Part shown: positions 11,308-23,300 of the stretch, one piece after another
Numbering within the stretch: position 1 is the first letter of the stretch
Layout: each line of letters begins with the position of its first letter
From: Daucus carota subsp. sativus
Taxonomy: Eukaryota > Streptophyta > Magnoliopsida > Apiales > Apiaceae
Reading direction: 5' to 3'
NCBI RefSeq assembly: GCF_001625215.2
Contig: NC_030381.2
Span: 51,421,214-51,485,213 of the forward strand
Length of the DNA: 64,000 bases
Translations under genes and position numbers: made by a program
Notes under the pieces: generated by a model
Database searches by the model: none
What the model saw: only the letters and a program-made list of their open reading frames with translations
What the model was told of the DNA's origin: nothing

Positions 11308-11612
11308 TTTTTCTGGCCTAGATCCTTAATCTGCTTTTAAAATGAAAAGAGAAAATAGAGATGATTGTCTTCAACCCAGATTTCAACAGATTTTATAGAT
11401 AAAGATTAGTCTAGAGATATTAGTTGATTTTGATTCGGAGCAGATTGATTTAAATCTTACAGAATCTGCCAGATTTTAGCACAAATATTAGAATCTTATA
11501 GATTTCGTAGAGATTTTTAAAATCATAAAATATACTCGCAAATCCTTCATAATCCACATGTTATTGAATACATAAAAAATCAAACAATATTTGAATACCA
11601 TTGTATTTTATA

Positions 11613-11849
11613 CTCTTATTTGAAATGTCGGTACTGTTCACAACATGAGACAAATAATTAATTTACGTCAAATCTATAAAACCAAATATAGTCACGAGTG
11701 ATCTTGTTGAATTCGTATTTATGAGTATTTTAATACGATAAAATTTTTATATTTAATACTAATATGAAACTAAAGATATTAACGATAGAAAATTTGCGTT
11801 GGCAAACGTGTTCAATGCAAACAGGAAAAGTAATAAGAGACGGAGGGAA
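11613..11849. mobile_element. Stowaway-like MITE private to unit 2
   Basis: Flanked by TA (11611-11612 and 11850-11851). Its right end, AGAGACGGAGGGAA, is the inverse of the usual CTCCCTCCGTC end. The uninterrupted site (ttttatattcatt) is present in unit 1. It is the same family as 27106-27364, in the opposite orientation, sharing for example AATGTCGGTACTGTTCA. Confidence 0.85.
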
Positions 11850-12333
11850 TATTCATTATGTCCTATTCAATTTTTTATGTTTGTGATGGTGGTCTAAACA
11901 CACATTCAAGACTCATATAAAGTATAACTCTATAACTTATTTTTAAATTTTTTTCAAGAAATATATAAACATTAAAAATTTGGTCATCGAACCCACCCAG
12001 GACAATAGAGGATAAACCCACCATTTGGGCTATTCAATCGTGCTCATACTTGGATGTTTTATTGCATGTGTTTAATTAATTTTGAGACCCATATAAATCC
12101 GACAGAGGATAAACTCTTAACCACTGAGTTATCCAACCGTGCTCCATTATTATATTTCTTTAGTCGAATTCTTAATTAGTTTTTGACGGATTTAACTATT
12201 AAAATCTTATTTTAAATGTTACATAAAATATATATTTAATCTACATAATTAAAATATTAACCCAAACACATCTATTCATTATTGAAAAATTATTTTAAAT
12301 AAAAACATTTTTTTATGGATTTTGTAATGAGTA

Positions 12334-12636
12334 CTCCCTCTGTCCCTCTCATTTCTTTACAGTTATTATTTTGGGATGTCCCTCTCATTTCTTTACGTTA
12401 CTATAAATAGTAAGTTTTTCCCATCATTACAACTACTATCTTCCCCTACTATCTCATATTTAACAATAAAAACTACTATTACACCCATTACTTTCCTCCA
12501 CTATCTCAAATCTATTATTAAATATTGATAGGTCCCACCACTTTACCCACTTTTCATCTAACTTTACTCATTTTTCATATATTGTCTTGGTCTCCGTGTT
12601 CCCCTCCAATGTAAACAATTGAGGGGATGGAGGGAG
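12334..12636. mobile_element. Stowaway-like MITE private to unit 2
   Basis: Ends CTCCCTCTGTCCCTCTCATT and GAGGGGATGGAGGGAG, flanked by TA on both sides. Unit 1 has the empty site gagtaaca near 8240, which proves the TA duplication. Confidence 0.9.
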
Positions 12637-13049
12637 TAACACCTAATAATAAGTCTTAAAATCGATGAGCTATGATGGAGCTACTGTATAAAGAATAATC
12701 CTCCAACCTATACCGCCCTTCGAGTGAGATAGACTTGGAGGTGAATCAAGTTTATGGAAGATTAAATCCCACAATTTGGGTTAATATTGAAATCAATTAC
12801 GTTTTTATATACTTTTAACGTGATCTTAATAAAATCGATGGTCAAGACAATATTAATATTTGTTTCCATAAAAGAAAAAATATAAAAAAATGTTAGAAAA
12901 TTTATATTCTAAATATCTTTCAAGAAGATGATAATTTATTTATTTATTTTTATAATTAAATAATACCTCAATTTTCTTACACGAATTAAATATATTAAAA
13001 GGTAGGAATTATGTAAAAATAATTAAATTTTATGTAAATTCATACTTAT

Positions 13050-13353
13050 TGTCAAGGAACCAGTTACTCTAAAACCTCAAGGTGTTAGAGAAAGGCCCTT
13101 TCCAGGATCTTATATTCTAACATTCCCCCTCACTCGAGAACCCATTTATGGGTCGAAGAGTGGATCACGGGCGCTCATCTTTGGAGCATTAATTTGCCAT
13201 TCGTGCCACTATAAATCGTGAGAATATTGGGGGTGGCAGGGATCGAACCTGAGTCCTCTGCCAACCTCGCTCTGATACCATGTCAAGGAACCAGTTACTC
13301 TAAAACCTCAAGGTGTTAGAGAAAGGCCCTTTCCAGGATCTTATATTCTAACA
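13050..13353 (-). mobile_element. Complete TRIM retrotransposon, 304 bp, identical 73-bp LTRs
   Basis: LTRs are 13050-13122 and 13281-13353; they are identical and, read on the minus strand, start TGTTAG and end TTGACA. Next to the inner edge is a primer-binding site TGGTATCAGAGC (minus strand, 13269-13280) matching the 3' end of initiator methionine tRNA. A polypurine tract (GTGAGGGGGAA) sits just inside the other LTR. The target duplication is cttat at 13045-13049 and 13354-13358, and unit 1 holds the empty site (catactataaattc). No proteins are encoded, so it must have used enzymes from another element. Identical LTRs point to recent insertion, though 73 bp gives little resolution. Confidence 0.93.
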
Positions 13354-13434
13354 CTTATAAATTCTTAAATCTCTGGAAACAGAACGTTTGATATATCGAT
13401 TATCTTCATGAGCACATTTTATGATAAATTTATA

Positions 13435-13943
13435 TTCCCTCCGTCCCAACTAATTGTATACATTGGGTTGGGACACGGAAACCAAGAAAATGTGTAAAAA
13501 ATGATAAAAGTTAGATTAAAATTAGGCAAAGTGGTGGTACCAATTTGCATTTAATTATATATTTGAGATGGTAGAGAAAAGTTGTGGGTGTAACGGTATT
13601 TTCCTATTTGGGAAATATTATATCTAGAGCAAATTTTTATATCCAGAGTTAAAAAAACATGAAAAGATGAAATTACGCTTCACGGTTTTTTTCTTCATTT
13701 GTTGTTATTGTGTATGCACGGGGTCAGTTTTGTATTTTCATGTTTGTTTGCTCTGAAAATAAAAACTTTGCTCTGAATATAACATTTTCCTATTTTATAT
13801 TATTATAGAATAGAGATAACGGAAGAAAGAAGTGGATATGATGGTGTTTTATATTATTAAAAACTAATATTTTTGAAATGTATAAAAATGACGGGACATC
13901 TCAAAATGGAAATTGTATAGAAATGAAAAGAACATAGGAAGGA
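13435..13943. mobile_element. Stowaway-like MITE, unit-2 copy, interrupted
   Basis: Homologous to 9003-9306, starting TTCCCTCCGTCCCAAC. It is split by the insertion at 13610-13790, and its right end is degraded. Confidence 0.7.
13610..13790. mobile_element. Small TIR element nested in a MITE
   Basis: 181 bp with inverted ends (GGGAAATATTATATCTAGAGC against the inverse of GCTCTGAATATAACATTTTCC) and a probable 5-bp duplication tattt on each side. It is absent from unit 1. The family is not recognised. Confidence 0.6.
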
Positions 13944-14080
13944 ATCGCCAACCATCCAAATGCAACAAAATATTCATTTATCTTTGAAAATAGAGATTTC
14001 GCACCTATCATTCAGAGTATTAATGCTGTTCTACTTTTTAAATTTCTTAAAAGTACATCTAGCTTATATTTTTAATACTA

Positions 14081-14440
14081 ATAGCTTATAGCCCGCGCCT
14101 TGCACGGGAGTTTATAATTATTTATAAGCTTTTTAATTATATTGTAAATGGTGTGAAAGAATTTAATTTATAAATAATCAATTAAAATTTTCAATTAAAT
14201 ATTTATTTTGGATTAAAAAAAATCATAAACATGTGAAAGACAGAATTTGTTTTGGATTCAGAATAGGAGTTATAAACATGCAAGTAGATATCAGTTGCCT
14301 TATAGAATTAGAAGTTAATATTCTTCTAATCTAACGGTGCTTATTTGTTTAATATACGATCCAACGGATGATAAACTTTTGGACCATGTGACCATGTGAC
14401 CAAATTATCTCCCTTACGCTTGTTATATATAAAATATATA
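14081..14440 (-). mobile_element. Helitron-like element, minus orientation, with exact empty site
   Basis: On the minus strand the 3' side carries a GC-rich hairpin (CCCGTGCAAGGCGCGGG) about 11 bp before the end, as in plant Helitrons. Joining the two flanks rebuilds the unit-1 sequence aatactaatttgatg exactly, with no target duplication, which is how Helitrons insert (between A and T). The terminal bases are not the canonical TC...CTAG, so the element is degraded or from a divergent family. 360 bp, no coding content. Confidence 0.65.
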
Positions 14441-14463
14441 ATTTGATGTTAGTTTTTTGTAGA

Positions 14464-15110
14464 ATTTTGTTTTCAACATTTTTTATATAATCTTTTTTCA
14501 TAAAAACAAATACTAATATTTATGTGTATATATATAAAGGGGTATAAAAATTTTGGCTCTTATATATGTGGGGTACTAAGCGGTTACTAATTTTATTTTA
14601 TTGTTGAGCCGACCCTCGATTTTTAATGTTAATGACACACATTTATATATATATAATGAAAGAGGTGTAAAGTGATTAAGCGATCTAAAGTAATGGGATT
14701 AATGGGATGTGATCTGAATTATTCATGTAAGGTATAAAATCGTTTTTGAACGAAAGTAGTGAAGTGCAATATGCAATTACCTCTGAATAAAAACACGGGC
14801 TTTCTATGTTCCTCATCCCATTGCTTTGTCAACTTTAAACAAAATTAGGATCATTCATTGAATCAAGTCCACAACACAAAAAGAAATTATATGCATTGTA
14901 GAGCCATAATCTTTGTTTTTGTTGGTGGTTTAAAGTGAAGGGTGACGTTTTTATTGTAAATTATGGGTAGCAACAATGAACATTTGAGATAAGATGGTGA
15001 GCATATTACTGAACTCCGATTGTTACGATCATTCGGATTGAGCTCGGCTCATTGTTACCATCACTCTGAATTGGAACCTGAGTAGTGATCAGCTGGAAAC
15101 GTTGATACTA
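14464..15110. other. Intergenic, nothing recognised
   Basis: AT-rich spacer following the duplication, with no convincing gene or element ends. Confidence 0.4.
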
Positions 15111-15395
15111 AGAGCATCTCCAATTGGGGTGCTAACTAAAGTTGCTTAAAATGACAAATCATCAAAAGTATCACTATTTTATTTTCTCTGTCATTTGTAC
15201 TTTTGACAACTTTTATATAAAAATTTGCCTTAATGGTTGACACCCAAAATTGCCAAATATTTAAACAAGTACAAGTATAATAAGATAAGAAACTATATAT
15301 CTTTATGGTGATATATACATTTTTTTCCCTATTTTAGGAGGGTGCCAAAAGTTGGCAATTTTGCTTGGCACTCCTTCCACTCCAATGGAGAGCCA
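15111..15395. mobile_element. MITE-like sequence (AGAGCATCTCCAA end)
   Basis: Begins AGAGCATCTCCAATTGGGGT and closes with a rough inverse (CCACTCCAATGGAGAGCC). The same end motif bounds 54236-55172 and, more weakly, 37319-37682. No clear target duplication. Confidence 0.45.
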
Positions 15396-15448
15396 ACAAG
15401 AGTGTCATGTCACATTATGACACATGGCACTTTAGCACTCTTTTTCGC

Positions 15449-15724
15449 AGCTTTTTGGAGTTTGTGGGATTTGTGGCACCGCAGCTTTTGCCTGAGAAGT
15501 CTCCTTGTGCAAAGGATCAACTGAGGCAGCTTTTCAGGATGTTTGATCCAGATGGAAATGGATTTATTACCGTGGGAGAGTTGGCTCTACTTGGTCATGC
15601 GTCGACTGCTGAGGAGTTGAGAGGGGTGATTAGAGAAGCTGATACTGATGGAGATGGCAGGATTAGTTTTCAGGAGTTTTCACTAGCTACAACTTCAGCT
15701 GCTTTTGATAATTATTGGATTTGA
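15449..15724 (+). pseudogene. C-terminal fragment of a calmodulin-like protein
   Basis: The encoded tail resembles the second half of plant calmodulin-like proteins: FLEFVGFVAPQLLPEKSP, then EF-hand 3 with a complete 12-residue loop DPDGNGFITVGE, EF-hand 4 with loop DTDGDGRISFQE, and the family ending SAAFDNYWI. The first two EF-hands are missing; upstream there is only MITE-like DNA. About four residues are lost after the EF-3 loop (ELALLGHA, where relatives have a longer helix). The reading frame could start at an ATG at 15365 inside the repeat, but that extension has no family resemblance. Most likely a truncated gene copy; a short expressed two-EF-hand protein remains possible. Confidence 0.7.
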
Positions 15725-15969
15725 TTCTTACATGCTGCAACTTTTTAACATTTCAGGTATGTTTATTGTAATCTTTTGAAACAAATCCACTCTATCTTGT
15801 GATCGTTTGTATGTGCTGCATTCTGATTTTAGAGTTGGTGGTTCAAAAAATTGTTCAGAATCAGATTTTAAGTTTTGTAACTTTTGTTGCATCGGTGGCT
15901 CCCGTAAAATATTGTTAACATATTAGATTTGATAATTTATTTGCTCAAATATTGTACTGGAACTCATCC

Positions 15970-16265
15970 ATCACCTCTCACAAATTGATTCTAAAAGTCT
16001 TCTATTCGGCTGATTAATCCTCTGCAAAGTTTTTGCCCAATTCAATTTTTAACATCCAATTAATTACTATAAATTCTTCTTAAATGAAATATATCATATA
16101 ATAAATTAAACTAATATATTAACTTTTATTATAATACTATAATTTATCCGATTTTCAATCTCATAAATCCCGCCGATTAATCCTGATCCTCCAATTAATC
16201 TTGAATCAGCGCTGAATTAGCACTTCCATCGATTAACCCCGATTTCCGATTTTTATAATCATAAT
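15970..16265. repeat. CGATTAAT-rich repeat, copy 1
   Basis: Contains repeated GATTAATCC/CCGATT motifs, as at 27718-28062 and 52029-52205. It shares ATTAATCCTCTGCAA with the second copy. Probably a degraded non-autonomous transposon. Confidence 0.5.
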
Positions 16266-16754
16266 AACAACCCTGTAGCACTGTGGGAATATCCAGATTT
16301 GAAAAAGGAAAAAGACCTGCACCCGCTACAATGTGATAATGAACTTCTGGAATCTGGATTTCAGCAAATACAACGGTGGAAGGAGACCTCCAATTTAGTC
16401 ATTGTGATTTGATGATTGTCGAAAAATGTCATCCTAAGCAACTTCCATATTACTTAATAGAGTTGCCCTGTACTGCCTTCATTTTCATCTGAGTATAATC
16501 ACGGAACCATTCTCTGAGAGAACTCAAAAAACCTCAACTATAAATTTAGTGGTTTACAGTGCAGCCAAAATGTCTTCAATGAAGCAAAACTGTATCGAGG
16601 CTGAGTAACCAAGCATAAATAAGTATTTAAACCACAAATTGCTAAGAAAATAGAAAAGATGACATTTGACACTGCGAATACGATCACAACATACATGACA
16701 GATATGTCTTGAAGCAGTATATGTAGGAGAACCCGAAAACTTGAAAGATGAATT

Positions 16755-17072
16755 CTAAGCCTTTTTCTTTTTCGATTTTAGCATCACATATCCAATGAAT
16801 ATACACAAGAAGCTTAGGAGCGTCACACCGGCAAACACAGGAATGAGGATCGCATATTCTTGAGGTAGAAAGTATTTATGCACGAAATGATCACCGTGAA
16901 CAAATGGCTAAAAGATCAAGAAATCAAAGTCAGATAAACAATCTTCACAAGCACACAAATATAGATGAGTAAAATAACTTACCAGGATGATTACCCAAAA
17001 GGTGTAATACGTGAAAATTGACAAGCTAATAAATGATAAGAGAAATCCCACTGCTCTGTCTGCTAATTCCAT
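16755..17072 (-). CDS. DPMS2: Dolichol-phosphate mannose synthase subunit 2 (DPM2/DPMS2), 80 aa
   Basis: Coding exons are 16983-17072 (30 codons from MELADRAVGFLLSFISLSIF) and 16755-16907 (PFVHGDHFVHKYF to the end). DPM2 is a small ER membrane protein with two transmembrane helices. It stabilises the catalytic subunit DPM1, and the complex makes dolichol-phosphate-mannose for N-glycosylation and GPI anchors. Both hydrophobic segments, the FLPQEYAILIPVF turn and the lysine-rich cytosolic end (MLKSKKKKA) are visible, and 80 aa is the usual plant length. A 5' untranslated exon is likely: an acceptor lies at 17093/17094 just upstream of the ATG, and a strong donor (ATT|GTAAGT) at 19310, leaving a 2.2-kb leader intron. 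Confidence 0.93.
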
Positions 17073-17093
17073 AGTGTTTGTTGCTTTTACTCA

Positions 17094-19309
17094 CTGCATT
17101 CCAAAATTAACATTTAGAACTTCCCTACCAGTCTGGATGTCGCAAAACGAATAAATTAGCATCTCCAGAAAAAAAATTAATTTTACCAAATAAACTCATG
17201 TAAAAGTAAGGAAGGAATGTACACAAAATGCCCAGATGTAGCTACTATAAGAAAACTACTTAGCTTTGCATGGCCAAGAAACAAAAGCATCATGTCACAA
17301 AACCAGAAACAGCACACTGACAATCAATCTAAACGTAGAGTTTTTTAAGCATTACTATATTACATTTCCAGATCTCCCATTCACTAGTCATTGTAGATGC
17401 TTCATGTTTCGGCAAACGTGATTTTCCCTTTGTCACCAGAATACTTGACAACATCTTTTAGTTGTATAATATTAGTGTGATATTTAATTAATTAGTATTT
17501 TACTCTTTTTTCTTCTTCTTATGCTTGTTGTGTATTTTGTTTAATTTTGTAGTTATTAGAAGAAGATCAAAGATGTGCACGATAAATGGAGGATGATTAC
17601 ACCAAAAGTCAAAATATTGTGAAACACCATGAGTGAAGAAGATTAAATATACAAAGCAACAAATCATCTGATAATCTAAAGGAAAGTTGAGCAAGCAATT
17701 GGTCTCAAGGATTATTTTATATCACTATACCATTATAATTGTTGCTCCTTTGTAATTGTTTTAGTACAAATAGACATGTAGGCTCCTTGTCACCTCTACT
17801 AAGATGTGTTTGTTTGGAATTAAGATCAGTAGTTGCACAATTTAGATGTTGATCTTCGGAAAATTACCTTCATTATCATATGATCGCCGCTCTATATATC
17901 CGAGGCAGTATTAAATCATCACAATGGCCTTAGATTTATCAACTAATATTGCAAATCTGTAATACTTGCACTTTCTATATGTCCTAGTTTCACTGTCCAC
18001 CATAACATGATACTTGTATACATTACAATGCTTTAAAAAATGGCGAGATACTCCTTCAAGTACCAAACAACAAATGAAAAATGCATTATAATATGGGTTA
18101 ACAAATGAGGTCTTAACTTGGTTCTTGATAAACTATAAAATAAACTCAAACTAGCTTCCCAACACTTGTGATGTGTGTAAACTAATATTCTGATTAAAAT
18201 ATGCCTATAGGACAAATAAAACAGATTATATATCGAAGGAGCACATATTTAAGCTTAAGATAGAGAGATACTAGCATTCTTTGGTAAACATATACAGATA
18301 GATACAGAGTTATCTTCCACTACAAACGGAAAGGGCACTTACAATAACAAAAGTATTGACATGTTCAACAAATTCAATCATCTATAACAGCTCCTGTAAG
18401 TGCTGACAAAAGCAATACGCTCTTATGAATGCAGTTATTTGTTTCGAATTCTTCAACATCATATTACAAGTCACATTTAAAACCACAACCAGCCTATAGA
18501 CGTGCAATAAAAGATATAAATAGAAAAAAAAATGATGAATAGCAAGTATAGGGTCACTTAGATCTGCAGCTATAATCACCCGAGAAGCAAAAAGACCTGA
18601 CTACTCATGATCTGCTTCCAAGTTAATCAACAGGAAAAGCTGGTGGGAAAATTCAAATGAAAGTTCACTATATTACAAATTCTAGTTTCTATATACCATA
18701 CACATAGACAGTATATACAGCATAAAAAAAATTCCAGAGTTGCTAGGCCTATTGGTCAACAAAAATGCCCGACCTACTTCCAAATTATTGAACAAAAATC
18801 AAGATGAATTCACATAAAATCATCGAATTACACAAAAATGAAAAAAAAATATACTAACATTATCGACAAAAAGAAAAGAAAGAAGCAAAAACTTCTCCTA
18901 ATAAAGCTGTAATTCCAATATATCTTACAAGCCCCCTATCATCACGAGATAATTCAACAATATCTAAAGTTCATAAGCTTAGATTTACAAGACTCTATGA
19001 TACAATCCCCATATCCACTAAATTACACCGAATCAGAGAGATACAAATCCACATTTTTAAATATAATCTGCCATCAAAATATCAAACTAAAAAAACAACA
19101 TCCAAAAATTATATCAATTAGCTGATAAATTTAACAACTTTAACCTCAAATGAACACATTGAATACAGTGAAGCTTGTGAAATTGAATCAGGTATACAGT
19201 TAAGAAGATTTCTTGATCAACACTTAATTTGTGTGTAATTGTGTGTCTATATGTGTGTATAGTGAATGGGTATTACTAAGAGAGCAAGTAAAGAGACGGA
19301 AAGACTTAC
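17094..19309 (-). other. Probable 5'-UTR intron of DPM2
   Basis: Bounded by GTAAGT at 19309 and an AG acceptor at 17094, both read on the minus strand. The content is AT-rich with no other gene seen. Confidence 0.6.
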
Positions 19310-19390
19310 AATTTAGGTTGAATCGCCGAAATTAAAAAATTAGGGTTTCGTTTCAGATCATCGTCATCCCCAATTGCGTAGCTTTTTACC
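19310..19390 (-). promoter_or_regulatory. Probable DPM2 first (non-coding) exon and promoter-proximal DNA
   Basis: On the minus strand this has a leader-like AAACCCTAATTTTTTAATTT stretch followed by the donor. The AAACCCTAA (telobox-like) motif is common just downstream of plant housekeeping promoters. The start site is not defined. Confidence 0.45.
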
Positions 19391-20355
19391 GTGTCTATAG
19401 AAAGGTGAATACGTGGAAAGTGATGATTTATCTAACCGCTATAATTCCAAATTGTTTTCAATTTTTTTCTCCCCAAGGCACTAGCTGAGAAAAAAATTTA
19501 GAACACGTAATATTACTTTAATTTTTTTAGTGTCATAGTGATAATATATATGTTAAAATTAAAATTATGTTAAGCTACCATGATTTAATATTTTTTTTTA
19601 TGTAGAAGTAAATAGGGATTTTATAATGATAATACTTTTTGTATAAAATTGATGGTAGAGTTAATAATAACTTTCTATTGCATAATTATTATTATGAAAT
19701 ATAAAATAAATATATAATTTATTTATTTTTATGTAATATTTACATGGCTTTTTGATCTAAACCAAAACAAGATAAATTAGAGATGTACTATCGTCTATCA
19801 AAATAATTTCCTAAAGAAACAACTGCATATGAAATTCAACCAGATACAAGAAGAGATTTCATATGAACACAACACAAAGAAACCAAACTTCACACAGGTG
19901 TTAGACAGGTCTTCTCAAAGAAACCTTAGCCTCTTATGTCGTTGATCAATCCAGGTATCAGTACCAATCTTAGTCCAACAGTAACATACGGATTATGAAT
20001 AATCACAATAGCACAACCGAAATATCAAATTGAAACATTCTGGTTCCAAAGCTAACCAAATATTTCATGAGCCAAACATAGTATAAAAGAAAAGGTCTAA
20101 TTTTTTTTATAAATCTATCAGATAATATCAAAACAGGCTGAAATGTCTCTATATGATAGCTTGACCATAAATATGGTCTATACTACTGTAGAAAAACAGA
20201 TTTCAGAGAAATGTTTACAGGACAACATTTTCTTGCAAACACAGCACTTGTCTTGGTCGAGCACTCCAGATGACTAGTAACTGACATTCCCTTGTCAAAA
20301 CGAGTATTTTGCAACAGAGCATAACTCAAGAAAGGAAATAGAGATTTTGTATATC
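19391..20355. other. Intergenic and 3' region of the next minus-strand gene
   Basis: AT-rich, no coding sequence recognised. The part from about 20000 is likely the 3' untranslated region of the gene ending at 20356. Confidence 0.45.
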
Positions 20356-23300
20356 TTAATTGCGCACCATCCACTCCATTATGTCCTTCCTGATAAACCC
20401 CTCAGATCCAAAGCCTCCATAATTCGGTTTGAACACTTGAGGAGCACATGTGGACATATGCCTGTACTGGCTGGGAACTCCAGGCATCGTCATTGTAATA
20501 GAAGGAAATTGTTTACGCCATGTAGATTTTGTGGAGCTAAATAGTTGCCTTCCAGATTCTCGATCCCCATTCTTCACACTACATGTTGAGTGGCCTCCAG
20601 GCATTTTCTGGTGCGGTAAGTTGGTTAACTGCTTTTTCACACTTGTATCGGACTTGGCAGTTGAGGGAGGTTGTCCTCCGCGTATCTCTGCTGATGGTTT
20701 CATTTTGTCCAGCCACCGGAGGATCCAATTTCCTACATTCCGACCAACTTCTATGTCTCTTTCTTGGATATTCCTGTGAACTTTGACCACCATATCAAAT
20801 ACAGCACGTGTTCTCCTGTGATGCAAAACAAACGTCTATTAAAAAGATATACTTTATTTGCCTCGTCTTTTGAAGGACCAGGAACATGATAGCAAGACAT
20901 CAGCTGCAAGTTACCATAATTTGCCTAATAGTATTTCTTGAAGACAAACATTATTATTACAAACTTGTAAGAGAATCTACTTAATTAGAAAACATATAAA
21001 AAAAACAAGAGAAAAAATCTTTATGCCAATCTTGATAAATTATATCAGATACACTAGCCTATTCATATTGCACGAAATGAATGATACAAGTGTGTTGTCA
21101 GAAGTAAAGCGAGCAATTAATGTTTCCTTCAATTACCCATACCAATACATAAACTTACAATTTTCAAAAGAAAGAGAAATAAAGGGACAAAACTTCAATC
21201 AAATAGACAGTCTTATCGTGTTACATTCATCCAATATTTATAAATAATTATTGAACTGACAAGAAACCCTTGCAATTAATCTGATATGGTTCTTAATATA
21301 CTGCTGATTCTTGTACTCCAGCTAAAGCCTTATTTCGTGTGAAATTTTACAAGCCTCACTACTTGTGTTCTTTTAACTAATTTTCCTTTGATAATTCTAT
21401 CTGTTCATTATGAAAAACTTCAATTTATGCTAAGGCAGAATTAGGTTCATGCATCAATTCAATCATTTGCGCACCTAAAATTATAGAGAAAATAAGAAGC
21501 TAGATGTGTGCTTATTTAGCAGATTTTGGGGACACCCTGGACCATATTGAACGTGCAGTTGGTGCATTTTACAGCATGTGCAACACATATACAACTTGTG
21601 GAATACATTTTTCAAAACCATAAAATGCATTTACCACTGCCGATTAGTTTATTCTCATGTGACACATGTAAATAATGCATTTCTAATCCAAAAGGCAAAA
21701 GAAAAAGGAATAAACTGTACGCGGATGGGAAAGTGTTCTTTTCTTTATATATTCTGCATAATGCATTCTTTGAATCCGTGATAAATGGACCTTTACCCCC
21801 AAAAATTGTACTACATCGATTAACAACCAAAAAAAAACACTTGAAGCCCTCTGGTTTAATACAAGGGATTTAATACGGCTTTCCTTCGAGGATTTAGAAA
21901 GTGGTCGGGTCACTCGGCAAATTCCATCCACAAGTGGCAGACTGGCAGCACTACCATAAATCAAAGCTGGAGAGAATGAAGAATGCTTTATTGCAGGAAG
22001 GACAGCGGTACTACACTAAGTTACCCGGACTCGGGTATGGGTGTCGGACACGGGTGCAGATCCAAGTGTCAGACCCTTAATTTCTTAAAAATTAGGATTC
22101 ATGGATATGGATCCGGAATTGGACATGGATACGGGGATTCGGCATATAACCTTTACATATGTGATATCATATTTATACCTACACTTTATATATTATAAAT
22201 TTTTAATAGGGTCTTCTACTAATATAAAGACATATACTAATTGTTTATTTTAAACTTATAGCATAAATCAAAAGAATAGCATGGAAATAGTAGTAATTTA
22301 TAGGCATCCCTTGCTGAAAACAAGTTATTGTGAGGCTTGTAAATCATTTTGAACTATACTGCTGGAAATCGAAATGTCCGGTTTTCAATTGAAGGATCCG
22401 ACCCAGATCCCATTCCCACACCCACACCCATGTCATGTCCGATCGACAGGGGTATAAGGGCAAAGTTGAAGAGTCCGGGTAACATAGGTACTACATAGGA
22501 GCAGAAGTTATATGACATGTCTTTAATGGGAAAATCCAACCAATCCAGCAGATCCAGGTGACTTATACTGTATAGCTGCAAGTTAACGATTACTCTATAT
22601 TCCAGTGAAGGGAGCTCTTGTATGGGATTACATGCTTAAACGGGATCCTGAGACCCAAATATGTAGTAATTCATTCAACCAGCATCATGGTAGGTTTATA
22701 TTGTAGCCAAACATTATTCGTACTGGTTCAGCGGAGGACCGTAAATGGATACACTTACATAAGCGGCGATCATTAAACGCTTCTGTGATGCCTTTCCCAG
22801 ATTTACATAGTTTAGACTCCATTTGTTTCACAGTAATAATCCATTCATAATTTGTCAATACCAAGCACCATTAATACATCTAAATAAAACCCTAACTATA
22901 CGGATATAGCTCTGGCGTAATAATAATTCAATTGAGTTCTTACATTTTTTCATGATCAATTATTTATGAAATGTATTTTCTATGGGTGAAATAAATCTTT
23001 TTAATACCATACAACAGTTAGCTTTCCGATCAAACCAAACTCCTAAAATATAGGTATGGAAATATTATCGATCAAAGGAAAACGGAAAACCAGTAACATT
23101 ACAGCACAAAGTTCTGAGCCCGTGAAAAAATTCAACAGAAGAAGACCAAGGTGGGTACAATGCGTCACTATAAAGGCAAATGAGTTCAAACTAGGACTTT
23201 TATGTATCAAGGTTTTTAAGATGCTACGAAATTCTTACCACAAAAAACGGAATTCACTAAGACATCCTAAATTCCACGTCCCGAACCATCATTTGATCAT

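Larger units (their letters stand above)
9910..14463. repeat. Tandem segmental duplication, unit 2 (4.6 kb)
   Basis: This is the second unit of the duplication described at 6075. Private insertions are two Stowaway-like MITEs (11613-11849, 12334-12636), a TRIM (13050-13353), a 181-bp element (13610-13790) and a Helitron-like element (14081-14440). The tail resumes after the last insertion with atttgatgtt, matching unit 1 near 9888. Confidence 0.9.

Noticed and set aside
6075..14463. Possibility that the tandem HD-ZIP units are an assembly artefact
   Set aside because: The units differ by many substitutions, small indels and at least seven private insertions, so they are distinct genomic copies.
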